The notes beneath the pieces are model-generated. The model was given only the letters and a program-made list of their open reading frames with translations, was not told where the DNA came from and did not search any database. A stretch of 64,000 bases of DNA. Source: Hungatella hathewayi WAL-18680. GTDB taxonomy: Bacteria > Bacillota > Clostridia > Lachnospirales > Lachnospiraceae. The position numbers were made by a program, and so were the translations under genes. This document shows positions 44,294-52,275 of the stretch, one piece after another (the stretch's first letter is position 1; the number at the start of each line of letters is the position of its first letter). The stretch spans positions 1 to 64,000 of the forward strand of contig NZ_JH379031.1 in NCBI RefSeq assembly GCF_000235505.1. The letters run 5' to 3'.

Positions 44294-45391
44294 TTACAGA
44301 TATAATTTTAATGCCTCCATAACCCTTATGACCTCTTCCCCGTTCAGGTTGAGCGGACTTATGTAAACCGCATTGTTCTCTTTTTCCAGCCCGATATAGA
44401 TGTGCTCGTCCCGCATTTTTTGTACTACCATAGCCGCATCGGCATCCTGTTTCAGATAAAGAAATAGTCTGGGGTAGTACTGTCCCACCGGTCCGTGAGG
44501 TATGATCTCTGAGCGGAGAAGGGAATCACAGTCCCGCACATGCTCCTCTATCTTCTGATTGACATTCATCAGTTCCGCAAACCGCTGTTCATCATCCACC
44601 GCCAGAAAATTATTCAACGCCGTATACAATCCGGCCATGGCTTCCCTGGATGTTTTGCTGGCTCTGCAGATTCCGTGGGCAGGTGCCCCAAACCGCTTGC
44701 AGTCCTCAATCCACTCCCGTTTTCCCAGAATCAAACCGCTGTCCTGGGGACCGCAGAGCGTCTTTCCACCGCTGAAAATCACCATATCCGCCCCCATCGA
44801 CGTATATTTCCACAGGTTCTCCGTCGGAGGAAGCTGGGCCGCCGCGTCAACCACCACAGGAATGTTGTGCTTGCGGGCTATCGCTATCGTGTCCTCTAAA
44901 GACATGGACCCCCTCTGATACAGCGTGGATGCGAAATAAAAGATGGCCGCTGTTTTCTCATTTATCCTGCCTTCCAGTTCGAATTCCAGCGTCTCGTCCG
45001 CATCCCCAATTTCCACAATCTTTGCGCCGCTGGAGATAAGCGCTGCATCGTATGCATTTCGCTGGGCGCGCATCACGATGATTTCGTTGACGGTCTCCGA
45101 TGTGTCGGGCAGTCTGCTGTATAAGTAGGCGCTTCCCCTGGCCATGCACACACAGGCCGCCAGCAGCAATCCGCCGGACGCTCCGTTTGTAAAAAATGCC
45201 CCTTCATTGTGAGTCAGCTCGGCTGTCTTTCTCCCCAGCATTTCCTGCATTTGGGAAAAATCTACAAAATGCCGGGAAACCTCCTCCATGGCCTTTAATG
45301 TATTCTCCGCCATGCGGCTGCCGCCGTAAACGGTGTACGTATCATGGGCATTGATATATTCCGTTATCCCATGCTCCTCAAAAAAGTTCAT
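44294..45391 (-). CDS. SelA/DgaE-like PLP-dependent ammonia-lyase or transferase
   Basis: About 365 residues of fold-type I. The internal-aldimine Lys is Lys210 in FSGGKTLCGPQDSG, and Asp182 (VVDAAAQLPP) binds the pyridine nitrogen. The SGGK..GPQ pattern is shared with selenocysteine synthase SelA and D-glucosaminate-6-phosphate ammonia-lyase DgaE. No selenocysteine system is nearby, and the sugar genes around it point to an amino-sugar-acid lyase giving a 2-keto-3-deoxy acid plus ammonia. ATG 45391 is 14 bp after the SDR stop. Confidence 0.85.
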   Translation of the reverse strand: MNFFEEHGITEYINAHDTYTVYGGSRMAENTLKAMEEVSRHFVDFSQMQEMLGRKTAELTHNEGAFFTNGASGGLLLAACVCMARGSAYLYSRLPDTSETVNEIIVMRAQRNAYDAALISSGAKIVEIGDADETLEFELEGRINEKTAAIFYFASTLYQRGSMSLEDTIAIARKHNIPVVVDAAAQLPPTENLWKYTSMGADMVIFSGGKTLCGPQDSGLILGKREWIEDCKRFGAPAHGICRASKTSREAMAGLYTALNNFLAVDDEQRFAELMNVNQKIEEHVRDCDSLLRSEIIPHGPVGQYYPRLFLYLKQDADAAMVVQKMRDEHIYIGLEKENNAVYISPLNLNGEEVIRVMEALKLYL

Positions 45392-45404
45392 CTTCTCTTC
45401 CCCT

Positions 45405-46193
45405 CTAATGTGCTTTAATGCTGGCTCCCCCATCTACCATGATAATCTGGCCGGTCACATAGGACGACATGTCGCTTGCAAGATATAGCGCCGCGTCTGA
45501 GATGTCCTCCATCTTCCCCGGAGCCAATGGCTGCATGTGGTTCAGCATTTCCATAAATGCGTCCCTCTCCGGGCCTTCCTGGTAGCCGTAAACCTCGTCC
45601 ATCATATTGTCACTCATAATCAGTCCTGGGCAGATGGTATTCACCCGGATGCCATAATCCGCATAGTCCAGCGCCATGGCTCTGGCTGTGGCGTTCATGG
45701 CTCCTTTGGTACCGGCGTACACTCCGAATCCCGGCATAGTCGCCACGCTGTGAATGGACGAAATATTGATGATGATTCCATATCTTCTCTCCATCATACC
45801 CGGAATGAATCTGCGGGAAAACCTGAGGCCGCTCTTATAATTAGTCTCCAGCATCCGTTCCAGCAGTTCATCACTGCACTCATCTATCCGCCCGTGAACA
45901 TTGATTCCGACGGTATTGACGAGAATATCCACTCCCTGCATATCCTCAAGCACCTGGCCGGCCGTCTGCTCCACCTGCTCCTTGGAGGACAGTTCCACCA
46001 CATAACCTTTGCTTTCCGGTGAATACACCCGGATTTCCTCCATGGTCTTCGCCAGAGACTCCGGGTTTCTTCCCCCAACTCCAACCTGAGCCCCCTGCTG
46101 TGCAAACAACAGGGCAATGTCCTTTCCAATGCCTCGCGCGCCGGTTGTGATAAACACACGTTTCCCTTCCAGCAACCGATTGTAATCCTTCAT
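45405..46193 (-). CDS. SDR family NAD(P)-dependent oxidoreductase
   Basis: A 262-residue classical short-chain dehydrogenase. TGARGIG is at 17-23 and NTVG near 93. The catalytic triad is Ser145/146 (NISS), Tyr159 and Lys163 (YAGTK), and the C-terminus is TGQIIMVDGG. The Asp pairing after the GxxxGxG is Gly-rich (VGGRNPE), so NADP is possible. SDR enzymes oxidise sugar C1 to lactones, including N-acylmannosamine 1-dehydrogenase (EC 1.1.1.233). It lies directly after lacI. Confidence 0.9.
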   Translation of the reverse strand: MKDYNRLLEGKRVFITTGARGIGKDIALLFAQQGAQVGVGGRNPESLAKTMEEIRVYSPESKGYVVELSSKEQVEQTAGQVLEDMQGVDILVNTVGINVHGRIDECSDELLERMLETNYKSGLRFSRRFIPGMMERRYGIIINISSIHSVATMPGFGVYAGTKGAMNATARAMALDYADYGIRVNTICPGLIMSDNMMDEVYGYQEGPERDAFMEMLNHMQPLAPGKMEDISDAALYLASDMSSYVTGQIIMVDGGASIKAH

Positions 46194-46245
46194 GGTCTCC
46201 TCCCTTTTTATGTTAACCTTATGTGCTACCCCTTTTGTGTAAACC

Positions 46246-47280
46246 TTATCGATATTCCCCTACGGTTTCTTTCTCTATGATTCTGGTCTTATACGTCTTT
46301 CTCACCGCCTGCCCCGGGTCCGCCTGGTTCAGACGCTCGCTTAACAGACGGATGCTGTCCATTCCGATGGTATATAGCGGCTGCTCCACCGAGGTGATGG
46401 CCGGCCCTCTGTAAAAGTCAGGCAGTATCCTCTGGTTATCGAATCCCATCACCGAGATATCCTCCGGTACCCGAAAGCCCATATCCATAGCCGCCCTGAC
46501 CGCATAGCTGGCGATGGCATCATCGGAGCAGAACACGGCACTCGGAGGCGTCGGCAGCTCCAGCAGCGCCTTCATCCTGTCATAACCGCTTTTATAATCC
46601 GTAGAAGTATACTGAATGTAGCCGTCCAGCACCTCCAGCCTGGCTTCCTGCATGGACTGAATGTAGCCGTTAAACCGGTCCATGGTAACCATCTTGTTGG
46701 GATTTCCACAGATATGTGCAATTCTCCTGTGTCCCTTTTGAATGAGATAGCGGATGGCCTCTCTGGCTCCGTCCAGATTGTCAATCAGCAGTTTATTGCA
46801 GGTAATCGATGGTGTGTCATTCTCAATCATCACATACTCCATCTTTGAGTTTTCATGGAGATACTTGATAACGCTTTCGTCACTGAGATAGGAGCCGTAC
46901 AGGACAACCGCGTCCACCACGCCGTTGGACAGATACTTTACATAGGTCTCCTTACTCTTCACATCGCCGCCCAGGACGCTGCAGAAAATGACGGAATAGC
47001 TTGTCTGCTGGGCTCCCATCTCAAAACCCTTGATTAAATCATAGAAGAATGGGTCGTGCAGGTTGTTGACGATAATGCCGATTGCATTGGTTCTCTGGGT
47101 CACCAGCGCCCTGGCCGCGTGGTTGGGACTGTATCCCAGCTTTTCAATCGCGTCCATTACCCGCTGCTGCATGGCCGGTTTTACGCCGTCCAGATGATTG
47201 ATCACTCTGGATACGGTTGCCAGAGACACATCCGCCTCCCTGGCTACATCTTTGATACTGGCTTTCTTTTGTTTGTCCAT
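46246..47280 (-). CDS. LacI family transcriptional regulator
   Basis: About 344 residues. The N-terminal helix-turn-helix is ASIKDVAREADVSLATVSRV. A periplasmic-binding-protein-like effector domain follows, with SNGVVDAVVLYGS and FDNQRILPDFY, and ends with the C-terminal VRKTYKTRIIEKETV. ATG 47280 has AGTGAGA-like sequence upstream. A GTG at 47298 is possible. It starts the cluster and probably represses it from palindromes at 44266, 47307 and 47419. Confidence 0.92.
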   Translation of the reverse strand: MDKQKKASIKDVAREADVSLATVSRVINHLDGVKPAMQQRVMDAIEKLGYSPNHAARALVTQRTNAIGIIVNNLHDPFFYDLIKGFEMGAQQTSYSVIFCSVLGGDVKSKETYVKYLSNGVVDAVVLYGSYLSDESVIKYLHENSKMEYVMIENDTPSITCNKLLIDNLDGAREAIRYLIQKGHRRIAHICGNPNKMVTMDRFNGYIQSMQEARLEVLDGYIQYTSTDYKSGYDRMKALLELPTPPSAVFCSDDAIASYAVRAAMDMGFRVPEDISVMGFDNQRILPDFYRGPAITSVEQPLYTIGMDSIRLLSERLNQADPGQAVRKTYKTRIIEKETVGEYR

Positions 47281-47306
47281 CTGATATCTCACTCTCACTT
47301 TTGATA

Positions 47307-47470
47307 TGTAAACGTTTTGATAACCAAATTTCGGGGAAATGTTTTTATTTTATTGCATGAATGATATTTTACTGGTGTATTTTTTATTTTAATTGTGCAT
47401 AATTCTTATTTATATTTTGTAAACGTTTTCTTTTTTGTTTATTATAGTCCACTTTTGTACAATATGTCAA
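47307..47470 (-). promoter_or_regulatory. Cluster promoter with two LacI-type half-palindromic operators
   Basis: On the minus strand TTGACA (47465-47470) and TATAAT (47441-47446) are 18 bp apart. TGTAAACGTTTTCT (47419-47432) lies at the start point and TGTAAACGTTTTGA (47307-47320) between it and the lacI start. The rest of this roughly 340-bp region is AT-rich and has no gene. Confidence 0.75.
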
Positions 47471-47532
47471 TAGTGTTTTATATTTTTCTTTATTCTTTTG
47501 CATATTGTACAGTCTTTCTTATTCATGAACAC

Positions 47533-47579
47533 AAAAAAGCTGTTGCAAACGTGATTATTCTCTACGCCTGCAACAGCTC
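47533..47579 (-). terminator. Terminator of the NSS transporter gene
   Basis: GAGCTGTTGCA and TGCAACAGCT arms with a T6 tail on the minus strand, just before the lacI promoter. Confidence 0.9.
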
Positions 47580-47624
47580 CAGGTATCTCCCATATCATAT
47601 GTCTATTATTATATAATTACATGA

Positions 47625-48977
47625 TCATCCAATTCCGCCATATACCAGGCCAAGGATAAATACAATAATTGCCAGCGGTACATACACATACTTCGCCAGC
47701 GGTCCGAAATACTTCCCAAGCGGCTTGTCCCGTCCTAATTCCAGTTCTTTCTTAATCTCATCAAACCCAAGAATATAGTATATGGACACCGCTCCCAGCA
47801 CTGCCCCGAACGGCACCACGATAATGGTGATAAAGTCCATCCAGGACCCAACCTTCGGCTCCGCTTCCAGGAAAATGCCTACCAGCAGCGCCATGCCTCC
47901 GCACAGAGCCACCGCTTTCTTTCTCGTAAGCTGAAACCGGGTCTGCCAGGACTCGCTCACGGCCTCAAACATATTAATCAGGCTTGTAATTCCCGCAAAG
48001 ATAACCGACAGGAAGAACAGCACCGCAAACAGCCGCCCCATAGGCATCTGCTTAAAGATATTCGGCAGTGTGATAAACATTAACGGCGGTCCTGCATTGG
48101 GTTTAATCCCAAAGGCAAACACCGCTGGCATAATCACCAATGCCGACAACATGGCCGCCATGGTGTCAAAAAATGCGGTGCGAATCGATGCCTTCGGAAT
48201 GTCCTCCGATTTACTCAGATACGTCCCATACACAATCATCCCCGAACCGGTAATCGACAGCGAGAAAAACGCCTGTCCCATAGCCATAACCCAGGTGTCC
48301 ACTTTCAGCAGCGCTTCCCATTTCGGTACAAAGAGAAACTTATACCCATCCACTGCCCCCGGCAAAAATGCTACCCGGACAGCCAGAATCGCAAACAGGA
48401 TAAAGAACGAAGGCATCAACACCTTGTTCACCTTCTCAATCCCTTTTGTCGCTCCAAACATCAGCAGCCCGCATGCAATCAGAATCACGATCACATGCCA
48501 CGGAACACTTCCAAAATTCCCTGTAGCCCTGCCAAAATACTCCGCCGCGTCGGCCGTCAGAATTTCCCCTGTCAGGGAGCCTGCAAAGGAACGCACTACC
48601 CAGCCCACGATAATGGCGTAGCCAATCGCGATTCCCAGCGAGCCAATCAGCGGTATCCATCCCAGAACATATCCCAGCTTGCCCAGATTTCTTGATTTCC
48701 AGCAGTACTCATATGCTCCAAGTGTACCTGTCTTCGCCCGTCTGCCTATGGCAAACTCCGCCGACAGTCCCACCAGTCCAAACAACACAACAAACAAGAT
48801 ATATGGCACTAGAAAAGCCGCGCCTCCATACTGCCCCACACGGTACGGGAACATCCAGATATTTCCCATGCCTACTGCCGAGCCTACACAGGCCAGCACA
48901 AATCCAATACTGGTATGAAATCCCCCGTTCTGATGCCCAGCTCCCTGCTGCACATCACTCTTCTTCAGATTCCCCAT
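47625..48977 (-). CDS. Sodium-dependent transporter (NSS/SNF family)
   Basis: A 450-residue membrane protein with about 11-12 helices. Conserved first segment GSAVGMGNIWMFPYRVGQYGG at about 33-53 is the LeuT-type sodium and substrate site. GLSAEFAIGRR follows in the next loop. NSS proteins take up amino acids or related amines with Na+. The substrate is not deducible. It is monocistronic, between its own promoter and terminator, and ATG follows AAGGGGAA. Confidence 0.93.
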   Translation of the reverse strand: MGNLKKSDVQQGAGHQNGGFHTSIGFVLACVGSAVGMGNIWMFPYRVGQYGGAAFLVPYILFVVLFGLVGLSAEFAIGRRAKTGTLGAYEYCWKSRNLGKLGYVLGWIPLIGSLGIAIGYAIIVGWVVRSFAGSLTGEILTADAAEYFGRATGNFGSVPWHVIVILIACGLLMFGATKGIEKVNKVLMPSFFILFAILAVRVAFLPGAVDGYKFLFVPKWEALLKVDTWVMAMGQAFFSLSITGSGMIVYGTYLSKSEDIPKASIRTAFFDTMAAMLSALVIMPAVFAFGIKPNAGPPLMFITLPNIFKQMPMGRLFAVLFFLSVIFAGITSLINMFEAVSESWQTRFQLTRKKAVALCGGMALLVGIFLEAEPKVGSWMDFITIIVVPFGAVLGAVSIYYILGFDEIKKELELGRDKPLGKYFGPLAKYVYVPLAIIVFILGLVYGGIG

Positions 48978-49021
48978 GACTTCCCCTTTACTTTAAGATT
49001 TTAACGCGTCTGCGCCTTTCT

Positions 49022-49050
49022 ATATTAACCGATTAACGCATATAAGTCAA
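49022..49050 (-). promoter_or_regulatory. NSS transporter promoter
   Basis: TTGACT (49045-49050) and TAATAT (49022-49027) on the minus strand, 17 bp apart, 45 bp before the ATG. Confidence 0.65.
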
Positions 49051-49088
49051 ACCATTGGGAATCGAAAGATAATATTTTTATGTCCGTC

Positions 49089-49415
49089 CTACGCGGTCAT
49101 CTTGTTCTCTCTGTCCGTCCATTTTTTCCGTTCTACAAGACGTCCCATGCAGAACGCCAGAATTCCAACACCGATACCGGTCTGTACACAGAACAGTAAA
49201 CTCTCAATCTCTCCCGGCAGTTCCCCATTAATCAGTATCTCCAAAACCGGAGTAAACCACGGCTCATACTCCCCGGCAATTTCTTCCACCATCACACTGC
49301 CCGCGTCGTCAGAACCGCCAAACTCCGCACCCTTCAATGCCAGAAACGGCCCTACAATCAAAAGTAATACAATCACCAGCAATCCTGCTATCAGCTTTTT
49401 ATTCTTTCCACTCAT
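49089..49415 (-). CDS. cbiN: Cobalt ECF transporter accessory subunit CbiN
   Basis: A 108-residue protein with two membrane helices (LIAGLLVIVLLLIVGPFLAL and SLLFCVQTGIGVGILAFCMG) flanking an extracytoplasmic acidic loop including GSDDAG and YEPWF. This is the CbiN layout. CbiN assists CbiM in Co2+ capture. It starts 1 bp after the cbiM stop with GGAGG in the cbiM 3' end. Confidence 0.9.
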   Translation of the reverse strand: MSGKNKKLIAGLLVIVLLLIVGPFLALKGAEFGGSDDAGSVMVEEIAGEYEPWFTPVLEILINGELPGEIESLLFCVQTGIGVGILAFCMGRLVERKKWTDRENKMTA

Positions 49416-49416
49416 C

Positions 49417-50166
49417 TTACGCCGCCTCCTTCATAAATCCAATCGCCTTCAGTTCCGGTTTTGCATAAGTCTCCAGAGCAATCACAATAATGACGGTCAA
49501 AATCCCTTCAATAATCGCCAGCGGAAGTTGGGTCGGCGCGAAGACTCCCAGGAACTTCACTGCCGACGCCCCGATTCCGCCTTCCGCGGACGGATAGGCA
49601 ATGGCAAGCTGCAGACTGGTCACACAGTAGGTGAAGATATCCCCCAGAAATGCCGCCAGGAATACGGAGAATGTTCTGTTTACATTTCCCTTCTTACAGA
49701 TCCGGTAAATCAGGTAAGACAACAGCGGCCCCGCAATCGCCATGGAAAATGTATTCGCCCCCAGCGTGGTAATCCCGCCATGAGCCAGCAGCAGCGCCTG
49801 GAAAAGAAGCACAATTATGCCAAGTATGGAAACCGCCGTCGGCCCAAATAAGATAGCGCCAAGCCCGGTTCCAGTCATATGGGAACAACTGCCTGTCACT
49901 GAAGGAATTTTCAGGGAAGAAATCACGAAGATAAATGCTCCGGCCATGGCAAGCAACGTGATATTCCTTCTGTCTTCCTCCAGAGATTTTTTAATAGAGC
50001 GAATCCCCAGCGCAAGGAATGGAATACAAATGACTCCCCACGCCACACAGTAAACCGGGGACAGATACCCCTCCATAATATGCATTCCAAATGCAGCCGG
50101 AACGGCGGCAGTCAGGAACACAAATGTCATCAGTGACACCCATGCCAGTTTCTTTTTTCTTGTCAT
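49417..50166 (-). CDS. cbiM: Cobalt ECF transporter substrate-specific subunit CbiM
   Basis: About 249 residues. A cleavable-signal-like N-terminus ends at FGMHIMEGYLSP. The MHIMEG motif, with the mature N-terminal Met-His, forms the metal site of CbiM/NikM S-components. The conserved GSCSHMTGTGLG follows near 110. ATG at 50166 is 9 bp from AAGAGG. A TTG at 50211 has poor start context. Together with cbiN/O/Q it forms a cobalt importer for vitamin B12 synthesis. Confidence 0.92.
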   Translation of the reverse strand: MTRKKKLAWVSLMTFVFLTAAVPAAFGMHIMEGYLSPVYCVAWGVICIPFLALGIRSIKKSLEEDRRNITLLAMAGAFIFVISSLKIPSVTGSCSHMTGTGLGAILFGPTAVSILGIIVLLFQALLLAHGGITTLGANTFSMAIAGPLLSYLIYRICKKGNVNRTFSVFLAAFLGDIFTYCVTSLQLAIAYPSAEGGIGASAVKFLGVFAPTQLPLAIIEGILTVIIVIALETYAKPELKAIGFMKEAA

Positions 50167-50212
50167 ACTCATCATCCTCTTTTCTTCTAAAATTTCATCT
50201 TCGTTTTCCAAA

Positions 50213-51028
50213 TTACAGCATTGCCTTCAATTCTTCCGGCGTCCGGGGAGCAAAACCGCTCTCGACAATTCCCTTCTCCTTCAAAAAGTCTGTTATTTTC
50301 ATCATCATTGGCAGTCTTAAATTCGCCCGGATTAACACGTCCTCTCTTGAAAATATATTTTCCGGAACGTCATCGGCAATGATCCGCCCTTCGTCAAACA
50401 CCAATATCCTGTCGGCAAACCGGTAGGCAAAATCCACATCATGAGTGGACACAACCAGAGTTTTCCCCGCCTCTGTCAATCCCTCCAATACCTGTTCCAA
50501 CATCTGCTGGTTTTGAGGGTCCAGGGCTGTCGTCGGCTCGTCAAACAGAATCAGTTCCGGCTCCATAGCCATAATATCCGCGATACTGACCCGTTTTTTC
50601 TGCCCGCCGCTTAAATTATGGGGCGCCCGCTCCGCCAGCTCCATCAGGTCCATGGCCTCCATGGCATGCTCTGTCCGCCGCCGAACCTCATTTTTATCCA
50701 GCTTCAGATTCATCGGCCCGAAGGACACCTCCGCCGTCACCGTTGGGGCGATAATCTGTTGGTCCGCATCCTGAAACACAAAACCCACGTGCTGGCGAAG
50801 CAGATTTTTCTCTTTTTTTCCAATCTCCTTGTCTCTGTACCAGATCGTACCGCTATCCGGTGTCAGCACACCATTGAGATTCAGAAAAAATGTGGACTTC
50901 CCGGAGCCATTGGAGCCGATTACCGCAACCTTTTCCCCGGTATAAAATGTCGTTGATACATGGTCCAGCACCGGTACATTTTCTTCATAGGAATAGCAGA
51001 TCTGTTCCGTCCAAAGCAGCTTTTCCAT
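50213..51028 (-). CDS. cbiO: Cobalt ECF transporter ATPase CbiO
   Basis: About 271 residues. Walker A GSNGSGKST, Q-loop FQDADQQI, signature LSGGQKKRVSIADI and Walker B LILFDEPTTALDPQNQ are all intact. The ATG at 51028 follows GGGAG by 7 bp. An in-frame ATG at 51046 has the ribosome site inside it. It powers the CbiMNQ module. Confidence 0.94.
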   Translation of the reverse strand: MEKLLWTEQICYSYEENVPVLDHVSTTFYTGEKVAVIGSNGSGKSTFFLNLNGVLTPDSGTIWYRDKEIGKKEKNLLRQHVGFVFQDADQQIIAPTVTAEVSFGPMNLKLDKNEVRRRTEHAMEAMDLMELAERAPHNLSGGQKKRVSIADIMAMEPELILFDEPTTALDPQNQQMLEQVLEGLTEAGKTLVVSTHDVDFAYRFADRILVFDEGRIIADDVPENIFSREDVLIRANLRLPMMMKITDFLKEKGIVESGFAPRTPEELKAML

Positions 51029-51053
51029 AATTTCTCTCCCTTCCATCCCTCAA

Positions 51054-51839
51054 TCAGCCTGTCAGATGGCCTCCCATCAACATCGAAAAAATCATTTTCA
51101 CCAGCGGCAGGCTGACGGCATATGCTGCCAGGCATAACACCTGCCACGCCTTTACTACCTTCTCTTCCTCCCAAAACAGCAGTTCCCCGTCATATCCTCT
51201 GGACAGCATGGCATCATAATACCGGGATGCCTTCCTCATGGATACCAGCAAGAGACTGCTCATGGAATTTCCAAAGGTCCGGCAGGAAGTCCTAAAATCG
51301 CAGTATCCCAGCCGGGACTCCGCCGCCTGGCGCATGGTATGCTGCGCCTCCACCAGCAGGAATATATAACGGTAAATCAATATCATCAGCTCCGTCACAA
51401 CTTTTGGAACATGCAGTTGTCTCAACACTGCTGCAATCTCATGAACCGGGGTAGACAGGACAAGGCCGTACAGGACACTGACCGCCCCCAGTGTCCGCAA
51501 CGCCACATGACAAGCTTCCGTCACGGATTCCCGGCTCAGATACAGTCTTAAACCGCCTTCCAACCCAATTTCGACCGCAATGGCGGCGCACCCCAGCAGA
51601 ATAAACAACAACGGTATCTTTAGAAGCTCCAGATAATCCCAAACCGGCACCCGGCATCCCAAAACAGCAATCAGTCCCCCAGTAAACACCATCCAGCAGG
51701 ATACCGCCGGGTCCGATATCCCAATCCCCATAACCAGCACCAGCATTGCCGTTCCGGCTTTCAGAGCCGGATTCCAGCTTCTGAACGGTGAACGATATGC
51801 ATAATCATCAATTGTGTAAACATGGTCCCGTTTTTTCAC
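51054..51839 (-). CDS. cbiQ: Cobalt ECF transporter transmembrane subunit CbiQ
   Basis: About 261 residues with five membrane helices and the coupling motifs EAQHTMRQAAESRLG and SRYYDAMLSRGYDGE (ECF T-component Ala-Arg-Gly boxes). GTG at 51839 is 5 bp from GGAGG. It is the first gene after the cobalamin riboswitch, and the order is cbiQ-cbiO-cbiM-cbiN. Confidence 0.93.
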   Translation of the reverse strand: MKKRDHVYTIDDYAYRSPFRSWNPALKAGTAMLVLVMGIGISDPAVSCWMVFTGGLIAVLGCRVPVWDYLELLKIPLLFILLGCAAIAVEIGLEGGLRLYLSRESVTEACHVALRTLGAVSVLYGLVLSTPVHEIAAVLRQLHVPKVVTELMILIYRYIFLLVEAQHTMRQAAESRLGYCDFRTSCRTFGNSMSSLLLVSMRKASRYYDAMLSRGYDGELLFWEEEKVVKAWQVLCLAAYAVSLPLVKMIFSMLMGGHLTG

Positions 51840-51867
51840 ACCCGCCTCCAAACTCACTTAAAATTAA

Positions 51868-51916
51868 CAAAAAAATACCTGTTCAAACGTATATCATCAT
51901 CATACGTCAAACAGGC
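51868..51916 (-). terminator. Second hairpin between riboswitch and cbiQ
   Basis: GCCTGTTTGACGTAT and ATACGTTTGAACAGG form a near-perfect stem followed by seven T. It could be a backup terminator controlled by the upstream cobalamin riboswitch. Confidence 0.7.
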
Positions 51917-51921
51917 ACACG

Positions 51922-51952
51922 AAAAAAACGGCAGTTTTTATCTCAAAACTGC
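51922..51952 (-). terminator. First hairpin after the cobalamin riboswitch
   Basis: GCAGTTTT (complement of 51945-51952) and AAAACTGC (complement of 51931-51938) form a stem followed by seven T on the minus strand. It lies about 40 nt after the riboswitch and is the likely expression platform. Confidence 0.75.
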
Positions 51953-51993
51953 TGCTATGCACCGATTATACTCCGTAATCAATGAATATCTCC

Positions 51994-52193
51994 GGTAAAA
52001 GGCAGGTCTTCTGACTCAGGTATCCTCACCCTGTCCACCTTCCCACATCAGTTTACATAAAACTCCATGCAGTGGTATCATAAGACAGGATTCCTCCATT
52101 ACAGCGGCGGGACCGTATGAGACTCTCACTCATTTCCCTATTATCCTGACACTGCCGGCTTTACCAGCCGGACAGTTCAGGCACCGTTTTACC
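51994..52193 (-). promoter_or_regulatory. Cobalamin riboswitch
   Basis: The minus strand shows the conserved B12-element parts: P1 closing pair GGTAAAA/TTTTACC (52187-52193 with 51994-52000), then GGGAAATGAGTGAGAGTC, CCCGCCGCTGTAATGG (the B12 box) and a final GAGTCAGAAGACCTGCCT. All of the core is present. It would lower cbiQOMN expression when adenosylcobalamin is plentiful. Confidence 0.95.
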
Positions 52194-52211
52194 TCTATTC
52201 AATTTTCAGAT

Positions 52212-52240
52212 ATTATATACCAGTTTCCAGGTGAATACAA
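52212..52240 (-). promoter_or_regulatory. Promoter of the riboswitch-cbi transcript
   Basis: TTGTAT (52235-52240) and TATAAT (52212-52217) on the minus strand, 17 bp apart, about 20 bp before the riboswitch. Confidence 0.7.
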
Positions 52241-52275
52241 CCGTTTTATCTGGCACACTTCCCATTCACACGGTC

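Noticed and set aside
44294-45391. Selenocysteine synthase SelA
   Set aside because: It shares the SGGK..GPQ motif, but no selB, selD or tRNA-Sec is nearby, and the gene lies inside a sugar catabolic cluster.
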